A DNA stretch of 64,000 nt from Hasllibacter sp963833115 (GCA_963833115.1 CAWHWS010000002.1:1860001-1924000); one strand, 5' to 3'. Shown: positions 41,316 through 49,600, numbered from the stretch's first letter. Made by a program: numbers and translations. Notes: generated by a model from the sequence alone, not told the origin.

Positions 41316-42052
41316 GCCGCGGGGCGGGTCCGGCGATGCCGCGGACGATGGGCTTGGCCAGGGTGGGGGAGGTCGCCCGCTCCGCGTCGGGTCATCGCTC
41401 GTGCCGTATTCGAGGGGGGTGTTCCCGGCCGCGAGGTCCGGGGGCATGGACGTGCGAGAGCCCGCGAGCACGCGGGCCTCGGTCACCGCGGCGGGTTCGC
41501 CACCTCATTCGCGAAACGGCTCGGTGAGCCGGCCCGTGGGTGACGACCGCCGACGATCATCGGCGCGGCGAGGGCGCCTTCGCCGTCTCGCGTGATCGAA
41601 AGCGGATCGACGATGGCGGGGAGGACGACCCCTTCGGTCGGCTCGCCGATCGGGGACGGTCCATGGATCGGCGAGAAGACCGATGCCGCGGACGGCCCGC
41701 CATCCGCTCCCGGTCATTCGAGGATGTGAGAGTGCGGCCGAGTCCCCTGCGAAGACCGCGGCGGCGTCTGCGGGGGATCGCCTCGCGCGGTCCGACGTCG
41801 ACGTCCGGGAGGCGATCGAAGGCTGCGTCGTCTTCGCCCGGGCGCCTCGCCGACATGATGGCGGCGGCCGCCGCCGCCGTCGACGGCGCGCGTGACGGCG
41901 TGATCGCGATCACCGGCCCGTCCTCCTGCGGGGAGGCGTCCCGCGCGGTGGCGGCGCCGCTCGTCATGCCTGATCGCCGCGAGACGTGCGGCGACCGGGC
42001 CGGCGGGACGAAGGCCGGGGGCGTGGGCGGCGCCGGGGCGCCGCCCGGGAGG
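41316..42052. other. 737-bp stretch with no recognisable gene
   Basis: Lies between the cytochrome b561-YceI gene and the RTX gene. Open frames here lack Shine-Dalgarno sites and protein-like composition. One plus-strand fragment near 41.85-41.99 kb looks gene-like (DGVIAITGPSSCGEASRAVA, resembling a P-loop with the Lys lost), and a neighbouring frame holds DRLARSDVDVREAIEGC. This may be a decayed gene, but I cannot name a family. No RNA gene or repeat copy was seen. Confidence 0.4.
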
Positions 42053-43243
42053 TCAGAACGAGAGGTCGTCCACGATCGCGGCGGCGACGAACGCTTCGTC
42101 CTCGATGCCCTCGAACACCATGCGCCCGCCCTTGCCGACGAGGACGACGTCGCCCGCGCGGTTCGTCTCGAGCGAGTAATCGCCACGGATCGACACGATG
42201 TCCCGCGACTCCAGGTCGCGCACCACGTCGCGGCCGCGCGAGAAGACGAACACGTCCGATCCCCGTCCGCCGACGAGCGTGTCGCGCCCGCCGCCGCCGT
42301 TGAGCGTGTCCGAGCCGCCCTGACCCTTGAGGACGTCGGCGTTGCGCCCGCCGTTCATGGCGTCCGAGCCGTTGCCGCCGAGCAGGCGGTCGTTGCCGTT
42401 GCCGCCGTTCATGACGTCGTTGCCGAACTGCCCGAAGAGCTTGTCGCGGCCCTGGTTGCCCAGGAGCGTGTCGATCCCCCGGCCGCCCCTGAGGACGTCG
42501 TCCCCGCCGCCGCCGCGCAGGAAGTCGCGCCCGTTGTTGCCGATCAGGGCGTCGGCGCCGCGGTTGCCGAAGAGCGTGTCGGCGCCCGCCTGCCCGACGA
42601 GCCGGTCGGCGCCGCCATTGCCGAAGAGCGTGTCCGCGCCGCGCTCGCCGAAGATGCGGTCGGCGCCGCCCCGGCCATAGGCGACGTCGTCCCCGTCGCC
42701 CAGGCGCCAGACCTCGGCGGCGCCGGTGCCGCGCAGGACGTCCGCCTCGTCCACCTCGAACGGGGTGGGCAGGGCGCCGGCCTCGATCGTGACGGCGCCG
42801 GTCGGGCGCCCGCCGAACTCGACGGTGCCGTTGATTTCGGCGATGCCGGCGCGGTCGAGGGGGATCGGATCGCCGCTCACGGAGATCAGGAAGGTGCGGT
42901 CGTCCGAGTCGCCATCGGGATCGTATCTCATCTCGAGGACCAGGCCGCCCTGGTCCTGCCCGGCGAACGTCCAGGTCGAATTGTAGGCGAGCAGGTCCCA
43001 TTCATCGAGGCCGTCGTCCCCGACGGTGCTGCGCCCGTCGACGAGGACGTCCTGCAGGATACCCGGGTCGAACTCGAAGAGGCTTCCGACGACGTTCCCG
43101 TCCCCGTCGACGACGATGTCGCCGAAGCCGAGGATGAAGTCGCCGCCGTCGATCGGACGCGAATCGGCGATGATGGAGAGGGTGGTCTCCTCCTCGGGGC
43201 CGCTGCGGAAGATGGTGGTCTGCGTGTGTGTGTAGGTCGTCAT
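42053..43243 (-). CDS. RTX-type calcium-binding repeat protein
   Basis: A 396-residue acidic protein. The first ~200 residues are beta-type without a known domain, containing DFILGFGDIVVDGDGNVVGS and GTVEFGGRPTGAVTIEAG; there is no signal peptide. Residues about 205-345 are tandem nonapeptides of the G-G/N-x-G-x-D-x-L-x type (GERGADTLFGNGGADRL, GGGGDDVLRGGRGIDTL, GGRGSDVFVF), which wind into a Ca2+-binding beta-roll. The C-terminus (FSRGRDVVRDLESRDIVSI, ending AAAIVDDLSF) resembles the uncleaved type I secretion signal of this class. No type I secretion genes are nearby. Confidence 0.87.
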   Translation of the reverse strand: MTTYTHTQTTIFRSGPEEETTLSIIADSRPIDGGDFILGFGDIVVDGDGNVVGSLFEFDPGILQDVLVDGRSTVGDDGLDEWDLLAYNSTWTFAGQDQGGLVLEMRYDPDGDSDDRTFLISVSGDPIPLDRAGIAEINGTVEFGGRPTGAVTIEAGALPTPFEVDEADVLRGTGAAEVWRLGDGDDVAYGRGGADRIFGERGADTLFGNGGADRLVGQAGADTLFGNRGADALIGNNGRDFLRGGGGDDVLRGGRGIDTLLGNQGRDKLFGQFGNDVMNGGNGNDRLLGGNGSDAMNGGRNADVLKGQGGSDTLNGGGGRDTLVGGRGSDVFVFSRGRDVVRDLESRDIVSIRGDYSLETNRAGDVVLVGKGGRMVFEGIEDEAFVAAAIVDDLSF

Positions 43244-43382
43244 GGGTCGGGTCCTCCGGAACCGTCAATGGAAGCCCGCTAGCCTACCGGATTTACTATG
43301 ACTACCCCCCAGGGCGGACACAATCGCGCGCGCCGCGCGCGCTGCGGGCGGACGGGCGCCGGGCCCGCCGCCCGCGGCGACG

Positions 43383-43976
43383 TCACGCGCCTTCGGCGAG
43401 CGCTTCGAGGGAGATGAAGATCTGCACCTCGTCGGAGACGGCGGGGGCGAAGGCGCCGACCCCGAAATCCGAGCGCAGGATGCTGGTCGTCGCGTCGAAG
43501 CCGAGGGCGGGGACCTGGCTCATGGGGTTGGCGCCGGCCTGGTTGAGGGTGGCGTCGAGGACGACCTCCTTGGTGACGCCGTTCATCGTCAGATCGCCGG
43601 TGATGAGGCCGGTGTCCTCGCCCGTCACCTCGATGGAGGTCGAGGCGAAGGTCACCATGTTGTCCTCCTGTGTGCCGGCGGCGGCGTCGAAGAAGTCCGG
43701 CGACATGAAGTGGCCGTCGCGCTGCTCCCAGCCGGTGAACATGGAGGTGACGGGGATCGAGACGTTGACCGAGGAGGCGGCCGGGTCCTCGGCGTCGAAC
43801 ATGATCTCGCCGGAGAAGCCCGAGAACATGCCGTAGGTCGTCGAGAAGCCGAGATGGTCGTAGTTGAAGATCACCTGGCTGTGCGAGGAATCGAGCGCGT
43901 AGCGCGTCGGCTCCGCGAGGGCGGGCATCGCGGCCAGCAAGGTGGCGGCGGCGGCGATCGGGGCGGCGAGTCTCAT
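43383..43976 (-). CDS. Periplasmic YceI-family protein
   Basis: A 197-residue exported lipocalin-like protein starting at ATG 43976 (GGAGA upstream). The signal peptide MRLAAPIAAAATLLAAMPALA is followed by the mature start EPTRYALDSSHSQVIFNYDHL (family Y-x-x-D-x-x-H-S-x-v-x-F). Other blocks: FSGFSGEIMFD, SPDFFDAAAGTQEDNMVTFAS, GDLTMNGVTKEVVLDATLN and ILRSDFGVGAFAPAVSDEVQI. It binds isoprenoid chains in known structures. It is separate from the YceI domain of the fusion protein at 40.0-41.3 kb, making two YceI modules within 4 kb. Confidence 0.93.
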   Translation of the reverse strand: MRLAAPIAAAATLLAAMPALAEPTRYALDSSHSQVIFNYDHLGFSTTYGMFSGFSGEIMFDAEDPAASSVNVSIPVTSMFTGWEQRDGHFMSPDFFDAAAGTQEDNMVTFASTSIEVTGEDTGLITGDLTMNGVTKEVVLDATLNQAGANPMSQVPALGFDATTSILRSDFGVGAFAPAVSDEVQIFISLEALAEGA

Positions 43977-44181
43977 GGGCGTCTCCATCGGGTTGCGGTC
44001 GGCGGGCACGGCCCATCCGCGGACCTAGATGCGGATGGGGGGCCGCCGCGGCAACCGCCCGCCGCGCGCAGGGGCTGCGCCCTGGTGAACACCGGCGGGG
44101 CGCGAGGGGCGCGGCGGGCCGCGCGTTTGCGCCGGCGGACGGGGCGCGCTACGCCGCGGCACCGTTGCCGCAGGAGGTGCC

Positions 44182-45123
44182 ATGACCCGCGCGTTCGTCT
44201 TCCCCGGGCAGGGGGCGCAGGCCCTCGGCATGGGCCGGGCCCTGGCGGAGGCCTATCCGGCCGCGCGGGCCGTGTTCGACGAGGTCGACGCGGCCCTGGG
44301 CGAGCGCCTCACGGACGTGATCTGGGGCGAGGATGCCGAGGCGCTGACCCTGACGGCGAACGCGCAGCCGGCATTGATGGCGACCTCGATGGCGGCGATG
44401 CGCGCGCTCGAGGCCGAGGGGGTGCGCATCGCCGACGCGGCCTTCGTCGCGGGTCATTCGCTGGGCGAGTACTCGGCGCTCTGCGCGGCCGGGGCGCTGA
44501 GCGTCGCGGACGCGGCGCGCCTCCTGCGCACCCGAGGCGAAGCGATGCAGTCGGCCGTGCCGGTGGGCGAGGGGGCCATGGCGGCGCTCCTGGGCGTCGA
44601 CCTCGAGACGGCGCGCGCGATCGCGGCGGAGGCGGCGCAGGGCGACGTGCTCGAGGCGGCGAACGACAACGATCCCACGCAGGTGGTGATCTCCGGCGCG
44701 CGGGCGGCGGTGGAGCGGGCGCTGGCGGTTGCGAAGGCGCACGGCGCGAAGCGGGCGGTGCTCCTGCCGGTGAGCGCGCCGTTCCATTGCGCGTTGATGG
44801 AGCCGGCGGCGAAGGTGATGGCGAACGCGCTCGACGAGGTGGACATCGAGCGTCCGGCGGTCCCGGTCATCACCAACGTCCTGGCTTGCGGCGAGTCCGA
44901 TCCGGCGCAGATCCGCACGCTCCTGGTGCGGCAGGTCACGGCGCCGGTCCGCTGGCGTGAGAGCGTGATGCACATGGGCGAGAACGGCGTCGACGAGGTC
45001 TGGGAGATCGGGGCGGGCCGGGCCCTGACGGGCATGATCCGGCGCATCGACAGGGCGATCGTCACGCGGAACGTCGGCACGCCGGACGAGGTCGCCGCGG
45101 CGGCGCGGTCCCTGGGCGGGTGA
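44182..45123 (+). CDS. fabD: Malonyl-CoA:ACP transacylase
   Basis: A 313-residue enzyme loading malonyl groups onto ACP for fatty-acid synthesis. AGGAGG sits just upstream of the ATG. Motifs: FVFPGQGAQALGMGRAL, the nucleophile Ser in FVAGHSLGEYSALCAAG, NDNDPTQVVISGAR, the second catalytic His in LPVSAPFHCALMEPA and the C-terminal VWEIGAGRALTGMIRR. First gene of the fab cluster fabD-fabG-acpP-(PilZ)-fabF. Confidence 0.97.
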   Translation: MTRAFVFPGQGAQALGMGRALAEAYPAARAVFDEVDAALGERLTDVIWGEDAEALTLTANAQPALMATSMAAMRALEAEGVRIADAAFVAGHSLGEYSALCAAGALSVADAARLLRTRGEAMQSAVPVGEGAMAALLGVDLETARAIAAEAAQGDVLEAANDNDPTQVVISGARAAVERALAVAKAHGAKRAVLLPVSAPFHCALMEPAAKVMANALDEVDIERPAVPVITNVLACGESDPAQIRTLLVRQVTAPVRWRESVMHMGENGVDEVWEIGAGRALTGMIRRIDRAIVTRNVGTPDEVAAAARSLGG

Positions 45124-45127
45124 GCGG

Positions 45128-45149
45128 CCCGCCTCCGCGAGGAGGCGGG
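45128..45149 (+). terminator. Stem-loop between fabD and fabG
   Basis: CCCGCCTCC (45128-45136) and GGAGGCGGG (45141-45149) make a perfect 9-bp stem with a GCGA tetraloop (GNRA), starting 5 bp after the fabD stop. It is followed by the palindrome AATCTTGATCAAGATT and a T5 run (45053-type layout at 45153-45171). It could terminate part of the fabD transcripts or stabilise their 3' end. Confidence 0.5.
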
Positions 45150-45152
45150 AAG

Positions 45153-45171
45153 AATCTTGATCAAGATTTTT
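45153..45171 (+). repeat. Short intergenic repeat, variant copy 4
   Basis: AATCTTGATCAAGATT followed by TTT, a 16-bp perfect palindrome sharing the TTGATCAAGAT core with the repeat copies at 21.76 and 37.04 kb. Together with the preceding GNRA hairpin it makes a compact unit between fabD and fabG. Confidence 0.45.
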
Positions 45172-45202
45172 GCGCCCGGCGGCGCGGGAAGGGAGACGAC
45201 CG

Positions 45203-45940
45203 ATGTTCGATCTGAGCGGGAAGGCGGCGCTGGTCACGGGCGCGTCGGGGGGGATCGGCGGAGCCATAGCGCGCGCCCTGCACGGCGCGGGGGCGCAGGT
45301 CGCGCTCTCGGGCACGCGCGAGGGGCCGCTCGAGGCGCTGGCCGGCGAGCTCGGGGACCGCGCGCACGTCCTGCCGTGCGACCTGTCGGACGCGGCCGCG
45401 GTCGACGCCCTGCCGAAGCGGGCGGCGGAGGCGATGGGGGCGGTCGACATCCTCGTGAACAACGCCGGCATCACGCGCGACCAGCTCTTCATGCGGATGA
45501 AGGACGAGGAGTGGCAGGCGGTGCTCGACGTGAACCTCACGGCGGCGATGCGGCTCTCGCGGGGCGTGATGCGCGGGATGATGAGGGCGCGCTGGGGGCG
45601 GATCGTGAACGTGTCCTCCATCGTCGGGGCGACGGGCAATCCGGGGCAGGCGAACTACTCCGCCGCCAAGGCCGGCCTGGTCGCGATGGGCAAGTCGATC
45701 GCCTACGAGGTGGCGAGCCGGGGGATCACGGTGAACGCGATCGCGCCGGGGTTCATCGAGACGGCGATGACGGGGGCCCTGAGCGCCGAGCAGTCGGGCG
45801 CGATCCTGGGGCAGATACCGGCCGGGCGCATGGGCACCGCCGAGGAGATCGCGGCGGCGGCGCTCTATCTCGCCTCGCCGGAGGCCGGATACGTGACCGG
45901 CGCCGTGCTTCACGTCAACGGCGGCATGGCGATGATCTAG
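45203..45940 (+). CDS. fabG: 3-oxoacyl-ACP reductase
   Basis: A 245-residue short-chain dehydrogenase reducing 3-ketoacyl-ACP with NADPH. The start at ATG 45203 (GGGAG upstream) gives the usual MFDLSGKAALVTGASGGIGG, with the cofactor motif T-G-x3-G-x-G. NNAGITRDQL, NVSSIVGATGNPGQANYSAAKAG (catalytic Ser, Tyr and Lys) and NAIAPGFIETAMT follow. The C-terminus YVTGAVLHVNGGMAMI is classical for FabG. Between fabD and acpP, as in most bacteria. Confidence 0.97.
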   Translation: MFDLSGKAALVTGASGGIGGAIARALHGAGAQVALSGTREGPLEALAGELGDRAHVLPCDLSDAAAVDALPKRAAEAMGAVDILVNNAGITRDQLFMRMKDEEWQAVLDVNLTAAMRLSRGVMRGMMRARWGRIVNVSSIVGATGNPGQANYSAAKAGLVAMGKSIAYEVASRGITVNAIAPGFIETAMTGALSAEQSGAILGQIPAGRMGTAEEIAAAALYLASPEAGYVTGAVLHVNGGMAMI

Positions 45941-45965
45941 GGCGGCGGGCGGGCCGCGCCGGCGC

Positions 45966-45993
45966 TTGCCCCCCGGCCGCCCCGTGATATAGG
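45966..45993 (+). promoter_or_regulatory. Candidate sigma70 promoter for acpP
   Basis: TTGCCC (45966-45971), a 16-bp spacer and TATAGG (45988-45993), located 25 bp after the fabG stop and about 125 bp before acpP. A separate promoter for acpP is common because ACP is needed in large amounts. Recognised by eye from the hexamers only. Confidence 0.4.
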
Positions 45994-46119
45994 CCGCGCC
46001 GGACGCCAGGGCCGCTTGTCACGAGCGCCCGGCTCCCCTTTATTCCCCAGACGCCGCGCGCGCCCTGGGAGGGGCCAACGGCAGGGCGCACCGCCCGGAT
46101 CAGGACTGGAGACCAGCAC

Positions 46120-46353
46120 ATGAGCGACATCGCGGATCGCGTTCGGAAGATCGTCGTCGAGCACCTCAGCGTCGAGGAGGACAAGGTCGTCGATTCCGCG
46201 TCGTTCATCGACGATCTGGGCGCGGACAGCCTCGACACCGTCGAGCTGGTCATGGCGTTCGAGGAGGAGTTCGGGATCGAGATCCCCGACGACGCCGCGG
46301 AGACGATCCAGACCTTCGGCGACGCGGTGAAGTTCATCAAGGCGGCCGTCTGA
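46120..46353 (+). CDS. acpP: Acyl carrier protein
   Basis: A 77-residue acidic four-helix protein carrying acyl chains on 4'-phosphopantetheine. The modified Ser is in FIDDLGADSLDTVELVMAFE, the invariant DSLD motif. It begins SDIADRVRKIVVEHLSVEED and ends TIQTFGDAVKFIKAAV, both typical. It lies between fabG and fabF with a long (179-bp) leader region. Confidence 0.98.
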   Translation: MSDIADRVRKIVVEHLSVEEDKVVDSASFIDDLGADSLDTVELVMAFEEEFGIEIPDDAAETIQTFGDAVKFIKAAV

Positions 46354-46457
46354 CGCCGAGCGGGACGGCATCCCATCCCGGCGGGGAGCCATGACGGCGC
46401 GCGCGGCATCGCGGGCGCCGTTCGTCGTTCGGGCTCGCGCCGCGCGCCGCGCGCGGA

Positions 46458-46811
46458 TCAGCTCGTCGCGATGGTGGGGGCCGGTGCGCCCTTGCGGCCC
46501 GGGCGGCGCTTCGCTTGCGCCGTGCAGCCGGAATCCGCGTTGATCCGGGCGTAGAGCTCCGCCGGGATCGGCGCGTCGAAGGCGACGCCGGCCTGCTGGC
46601 CGAGGCGCCAGCGCACCTCGGCGCGGATGGAGGCGCCGGCGACCTCGATCGTGAGGCGGTCGCCGACGGCGACGGAGGTGATGGAGGGCGCGAGCGCCAG
46701 CCGGGCGCCGCCGACGCTGATGTCGGTGACCGTCACGGGGACCTCCCCGATCTTGAGGCCGAGGCGGGCGGCCGTTCGAACGGGGTGGCGCAGGGCGCGG
46801 CGCAGCGACAT
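46458..46811 (-). CDS. PilZ-domain protein
   Basis: A 117-residue protein starting at ATG 46811 (GGAGGA upstream); the long frame reaching further upstream is antisense to fabF. The single PilZ domain spans residues about 6-88: RHPVRTAARLGLKIGEVPVTV, then VTDISVGGARLALAPS (D/N-x-S-x-x-G c-di-GMP motif) and VRWRLGQQAGVAF. The upstream R-x3-R pair is imperfect (RRALRHPVR), so c-di-GMP binding is likely but not certain. A basic tail follows (TAQAKRRPGRKG). It interrupts the fab cluster on the opposite strand. Confidence 0.85.
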   Translation of the reverse strand: MSLRRALRHPVRTAARLGLKIGEVPVTVTDISVGGARLALAPSITSVAVGDRLTIEVAGASIRAEVRWRLGQQAGVAFDAPIPAELYARINADSGCTAQAKRRPGRKGAPAPTIATS

Positions 46812-47009
46812 GTCGGGTCCTCCGTGACTCAATCCAATGACCGCATGTGGCCGCACGCGGGTTAACGTGAGGTTTAGGACGCACGGTGCGGCGGGGCCTC
46901 GCGGGATGGCGGGCGGGCCGCCCTTTTCGACCCTGCGGCGGCGGTCTAAGAGGCGGGATCGTGCTGGCGGCCCGCCCGGGGCGCCGGCCTGCGGACCGGG
47001 AGGACGCGC

Positions 47010-48248
47010 ATGCGGCGAGTGGTTGTGACCGGGCTGGGCATGGTCAGCCCGCTGGCGGACGGGGTCGAGGCGACCTGGTCGCGCCTGATCGCGGGGCGCT
47101 CGGGCGCGGGGCCCATCACGCGGTTCGACGCGACCGGGTTCGCTACCACGTATGCCTGCGAGATCCCCAGTGAGGGCGAGGGCGCGTTCGATCCGGGGAC
47201 GGCGATGGAGCCCAAGGAGCGGCGCAAGGTCGACGACTTCATCCTCTACGGCATGGCGGCGGCGCAGGAGGCCGTGCGCGCCGCGGGCATCGCGGACCTG
47301 CCCGACGAGGCCAAGCTGCGCACCGGCGTGATGATCGGCTCCGGGATCGGCGGGTTGAACTCGATCGCGGACACGGCGGTCCTGATCCACGAGCGGGGCC
47401 CGCGACGGGTGAGCCCGTTCTTCATCCCCGGCGCGCTCATCAACCTCGTCTCGGGGCAGGTGGGCATCCGCTACGGGTTCCGCGGGCCGAACCACGCGGT
47501 GGTGACGGCGTGCTCGACCGGCGCGCACGCGATCGGGGACGCGGCGCGCCTCATCGCGCTCGACGACGCGGACGTGATGGTGGCCGGCGGGACGGAGAGC
47601 CCGATCAGCGCCATCGGCGTGGCGGGGTTCAACGCGTGCAAGGCGCTCAGCACCAAATACGCGGACGATCCGCAGGCGGCGAGCCGCCCCTGGGACTCGG
47701 ATCGGGACGGATTCGTCATGGGCGAGGGCGCGGGCGTGGTCGTGCTCGAGGAGTACGAGCACGCGCGGGCGCGCGGGGCTGCGATCCTGGCCGAGGTGCT
47801 GGGCTACGGCCTGTCGGGGGACGCGTTCCACATCACCGCGCCGCCGCCGGACCACGAGGGCGCGGAGCGGGCGATGCGGGCGGCGTTGAAGCGCGCGGGG
47901 CTGGACGGGAGCGAGATCGACTACGTCAACGCGCACGGCACCTCCACGATGGCGGACACGATCGAGCTGGGCGCGGTGGAGCGGGTGTGCGGATCGGGCA
48001 TGGTGATGTCCTCGACCAAGAGCGCGATCGGACACCTTCTGGGTGCCGCCGGCGCGGTGGAGGCGATCTTCTGCATCCTGGCGATGCGGGACGGGGTCGC
48101 GCCGCCGACGTTGAACCTCCATGACGGGCCGGACACGAAGGTGAACCTCGCGCCGCTCGAGGCGGTCGAGGGGCGTTTCGAGCGCGTGCTGTCCAACAGC
48201 TTCGGCTTCGGGGGCACGAACGCCAGCCTGGTGATGGGCCGGGTCTGA
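47010..48248 (+). CDS. fabF: 3-oxoacyl-ACP synthase II
   Basis: A 412-residue condensing enzyme elongating acyl-ACP with malonyl-ACP. The start is RRVVVTGLGMVSPLADGVEAT. The catalytic Cys is in AVVTACSTGAHAIGDAARLI; the two His are in DYVNAHGTSTMADTIELGAV and TKSAIGHLLGAAGAVEAIF. The C-terminus is VLSNSFGFGGTNASLVMGR. Its TGA shares a base with the ATG of mltG (TGATG). Confidence 0.97.
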   Translation: MRRVVVTGLGMVSPLADGVEATWSRLIAGRSGAGPITRFDATGFATTYACEIPSEGEGAFDPGTAMEPKERRKVDDFILYGMAAAQEAVRAAGIADLPDEAKLRTGVMIGSGIGGLNSIADTAVLIHERGPRRVSPFFIPGALINLVSGQVGIRYGFRGPNHAVVTACSTGAHAIGDAARLIALDDADVMVAGGTESPISAIGVAGFNACKALSTKYADDPQAASRPWDSDRDGFVMGEGAGVVVLEEYEHARARGAAILAEVLGYGLSGDAFHITAPPPDHEGAERAMRAALKRAGLDGSEIDYVNAHGTSTMADTIELGAVERVCGSGMVMSSTKSAIGHLLGAAGAVEAIFCILAMRDGVAPPTLNLHDGPDTKVNLAPLEAVEGRFERVLSNSFGFGGTNASLVMGRV

Positions 48249-49408
48249 TGTGGCGGGGCGTCGCCTCCAACGCGCTGGGGCTGTCGATCGTGGCGCTGGT
48301 CGCCTTCGCGGCCGCGGTGACCTGGGCGCAGCGGGAATGGACCGCCCCGGGGCCGCTCGGGACCGCGATCTGCCTGGAAGTGGAGCGCGGGTCGAACATG
48401 AGCCGGGTGTCGAGCGACCTCGCGGCGCAGGGGGCGGTGGCGCGGCCGGCCCTGTTCCGGGCGGGGACGGATTACGCCGACCTGCCGGGGCTCAAGGCGG
48501 GCTCCTTCCTGGTGCCGGAGGGCGCCTCGATGTCGGAGATCGCGCGGACGATCACGCTGGGCGGGCCGTCGACCTGCGGCACCGAGATCAACTTCCGGAT
48601 CGGGGTGGCGAAGGCCGACGTGGTGGTGCGCGAGCTCGACCCGGCGTCGGGGCGGTTCGAGCGGGTGGCGGAGTTCGACGCCGGGACCGAAGCGCCGGCG
48701 GAATACGTGGAGATCGCGGCGGACGCGGACACGCGGTTCCGGGTGACGGTGGCCGAGGGCGTCACCTCCTGGCAAGTGGCCGAGGCGCTGCGGGCGGCGG
48801 AGTTCCTGGCGGGGGAGGTCGGATCGCTGCCCGCGGAGGGCACGCTGGCGCCCGACAGCTACGAGGTGCGGCCCGGGACGGACCGCGGCGAGCTCATCGC
48901 GGCGATGGAGGAGAGCCAGGCGGAGATCCTGGCCGCGGCCTGGGCCGAGCGGGACGAGGGCGTGCCGCTGGCGAGCGCCGAGGAGGCCCTGATCCTGGCG
49001 TCGATCATCGAGAAGGAGACGGCGGTCGCCGAGGAGCGGGAGGAGGTGGCGGGGGTGTTCGCCAACCGGCTGCGCCAGGGGATGCGCCTCCAGACGGACC
49101 CGACGGTCATCTACGGGGTCACGCGCGGGCGCGGGGTGCTGGGCCGGGGGCTGCGGCGGTCCGAGCTCGACGCCGAGACGCCGTGGAACACCTACGTCAT
49201 CGACGGGCTGCCGCCGACGCCGATCGCCAATCCGGGCGCGGCGTCGATCCAGGCGGCGGTGCGGCCGGGGGAGACGCGGAACGTGTTCTTCGTGGCGGAC
49301 GGGACGGGGGGGCACGCGTTCGCCGCGACCCTGGCCGAGCACAACGCGAACGTCGCGCGCTGGCGCGAGATCGAGGCGGAGCGGGCGGCGGAGGCGGCGG
49401 GGCAATAG
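48248..49408 (+). CDS. mltG: Endolytic transglycosylase MltG
   Basis: A 386-residue inner-membrane murein hydrolase that cuts nascent glycan strands and helps set chain length. One N-terminal helix (NALGLSIVALVAFAAAVTWA) anchors it. The periplasmic part includes a LysM-like segment (VERGSNMSRVSSDLAAQG) and the YceG catalytic domain with the Glu in LILASIIEKETAVAEEREEV, then GVFANRLRQGMRLQTDPTVI and NTYVIDGLPPTPIANPGAAS. The fabF-mltG order is widespread. It is the last gene before the GTA cluster. Confidence 0.95.
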   Translation: MWRGVASNALGLSIVALVAFAAAVTWAQREWTAPGPLGTAICLEVERGSNMSRVSSDLAAQGAVARPALFRAGTDYADLPGLKAGSFLVPEGASMSEIARTITLGGPSTCGTEINFRIGVAKADVVVRELDPASGRFERVAEFDAGTEAPAEYVEIAADADTRFRVTVAEGVTSWQVAEALRAAEFLAGEVGSLPAEGTLAPDSYEVRPGTDRGELIAAMEESQAEILAAAWAERDEGVPLASAEEALILASIIEKETAVAEEREEVAGVFANRLRQGMRLQTDPTVIYGVTRGRGVLGRGLRRSELDAETPWNTYVIDGLPPTPIANPGAASIQAAVRPGETRNVFFVADGTGGHAFAATLAEHNANVARWREIEAERAAEAAGQ

Positions 49409-49504
49409 GGTGTTGCGCGCGGCGCGAGGACCGCGCGGTGCGAGATCGTCGTTCGATATCAACGGGCTGAACGGCAGGGCGCCGCAACCCTGGCGCGACT
49501 TGGA

Positions 49505-49533
49505 TTGACTCGGCGCACTGTCCCGGGTATACC
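49505..49533 (+). promoter_or_regulatory. Sigma70-type promoter upstream of the GTA cluster
   Basis: TTGACT (49505-49510), an exact 17-bp spacer and TATACC (49528-49533), unusually AT-rich for the region. The expected start of transcription is near 49540, about 100 bp before orfg1. It is the best promoter match in the window and the natural candidate for driving the GTA structural operon, known in Rhodobacter capsulatus to be activated by GafA and, indirectly, CtrA. No TTAA-N7-TTAA box is present here. Confidence 0.65.
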
Positions 49534-49560
49534 TTCGGGCAAGCTAGGAGAAGTGGGCAG

Positions 49561-49600
49561 ACGGGTCCGGGGGCATACCCCCGCGGCCCGTCTTTTCGTT
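49561..49600 (+). terminator. Intrinsic terminator between GTA promoter and orfg1
   Basis: ACGGG (49561-49565) pairs with CCCGT (49587-49591), continuing through CC/GG and GGGGG/CCCCC to a loop CATA, followed by CTTTTCGTTT. The shape is that of a strong Rho-independent terminator. It lies only about 20 nt after the predicted transcription start and 40 bp before orfg1, so it could give a 50-60-nt RNA or serve as an attenuator for the GTA operon. Confidence 0.7.

Noticed and set aside
42240..42700. Possible CRISPR-like array in the regular ~27-bp spaced repeats
   Set aside because: The periodicity is that of RTX nonapeptide codons; there are no unique spacers between identical repeats.
41540..43282. 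A 580-codon plus-strand frame opposite the RTX gene
   Set aside because: Val/Ala/Glu-rich mirror image of the nonapeptide repeats; no start signal and no protein family character.
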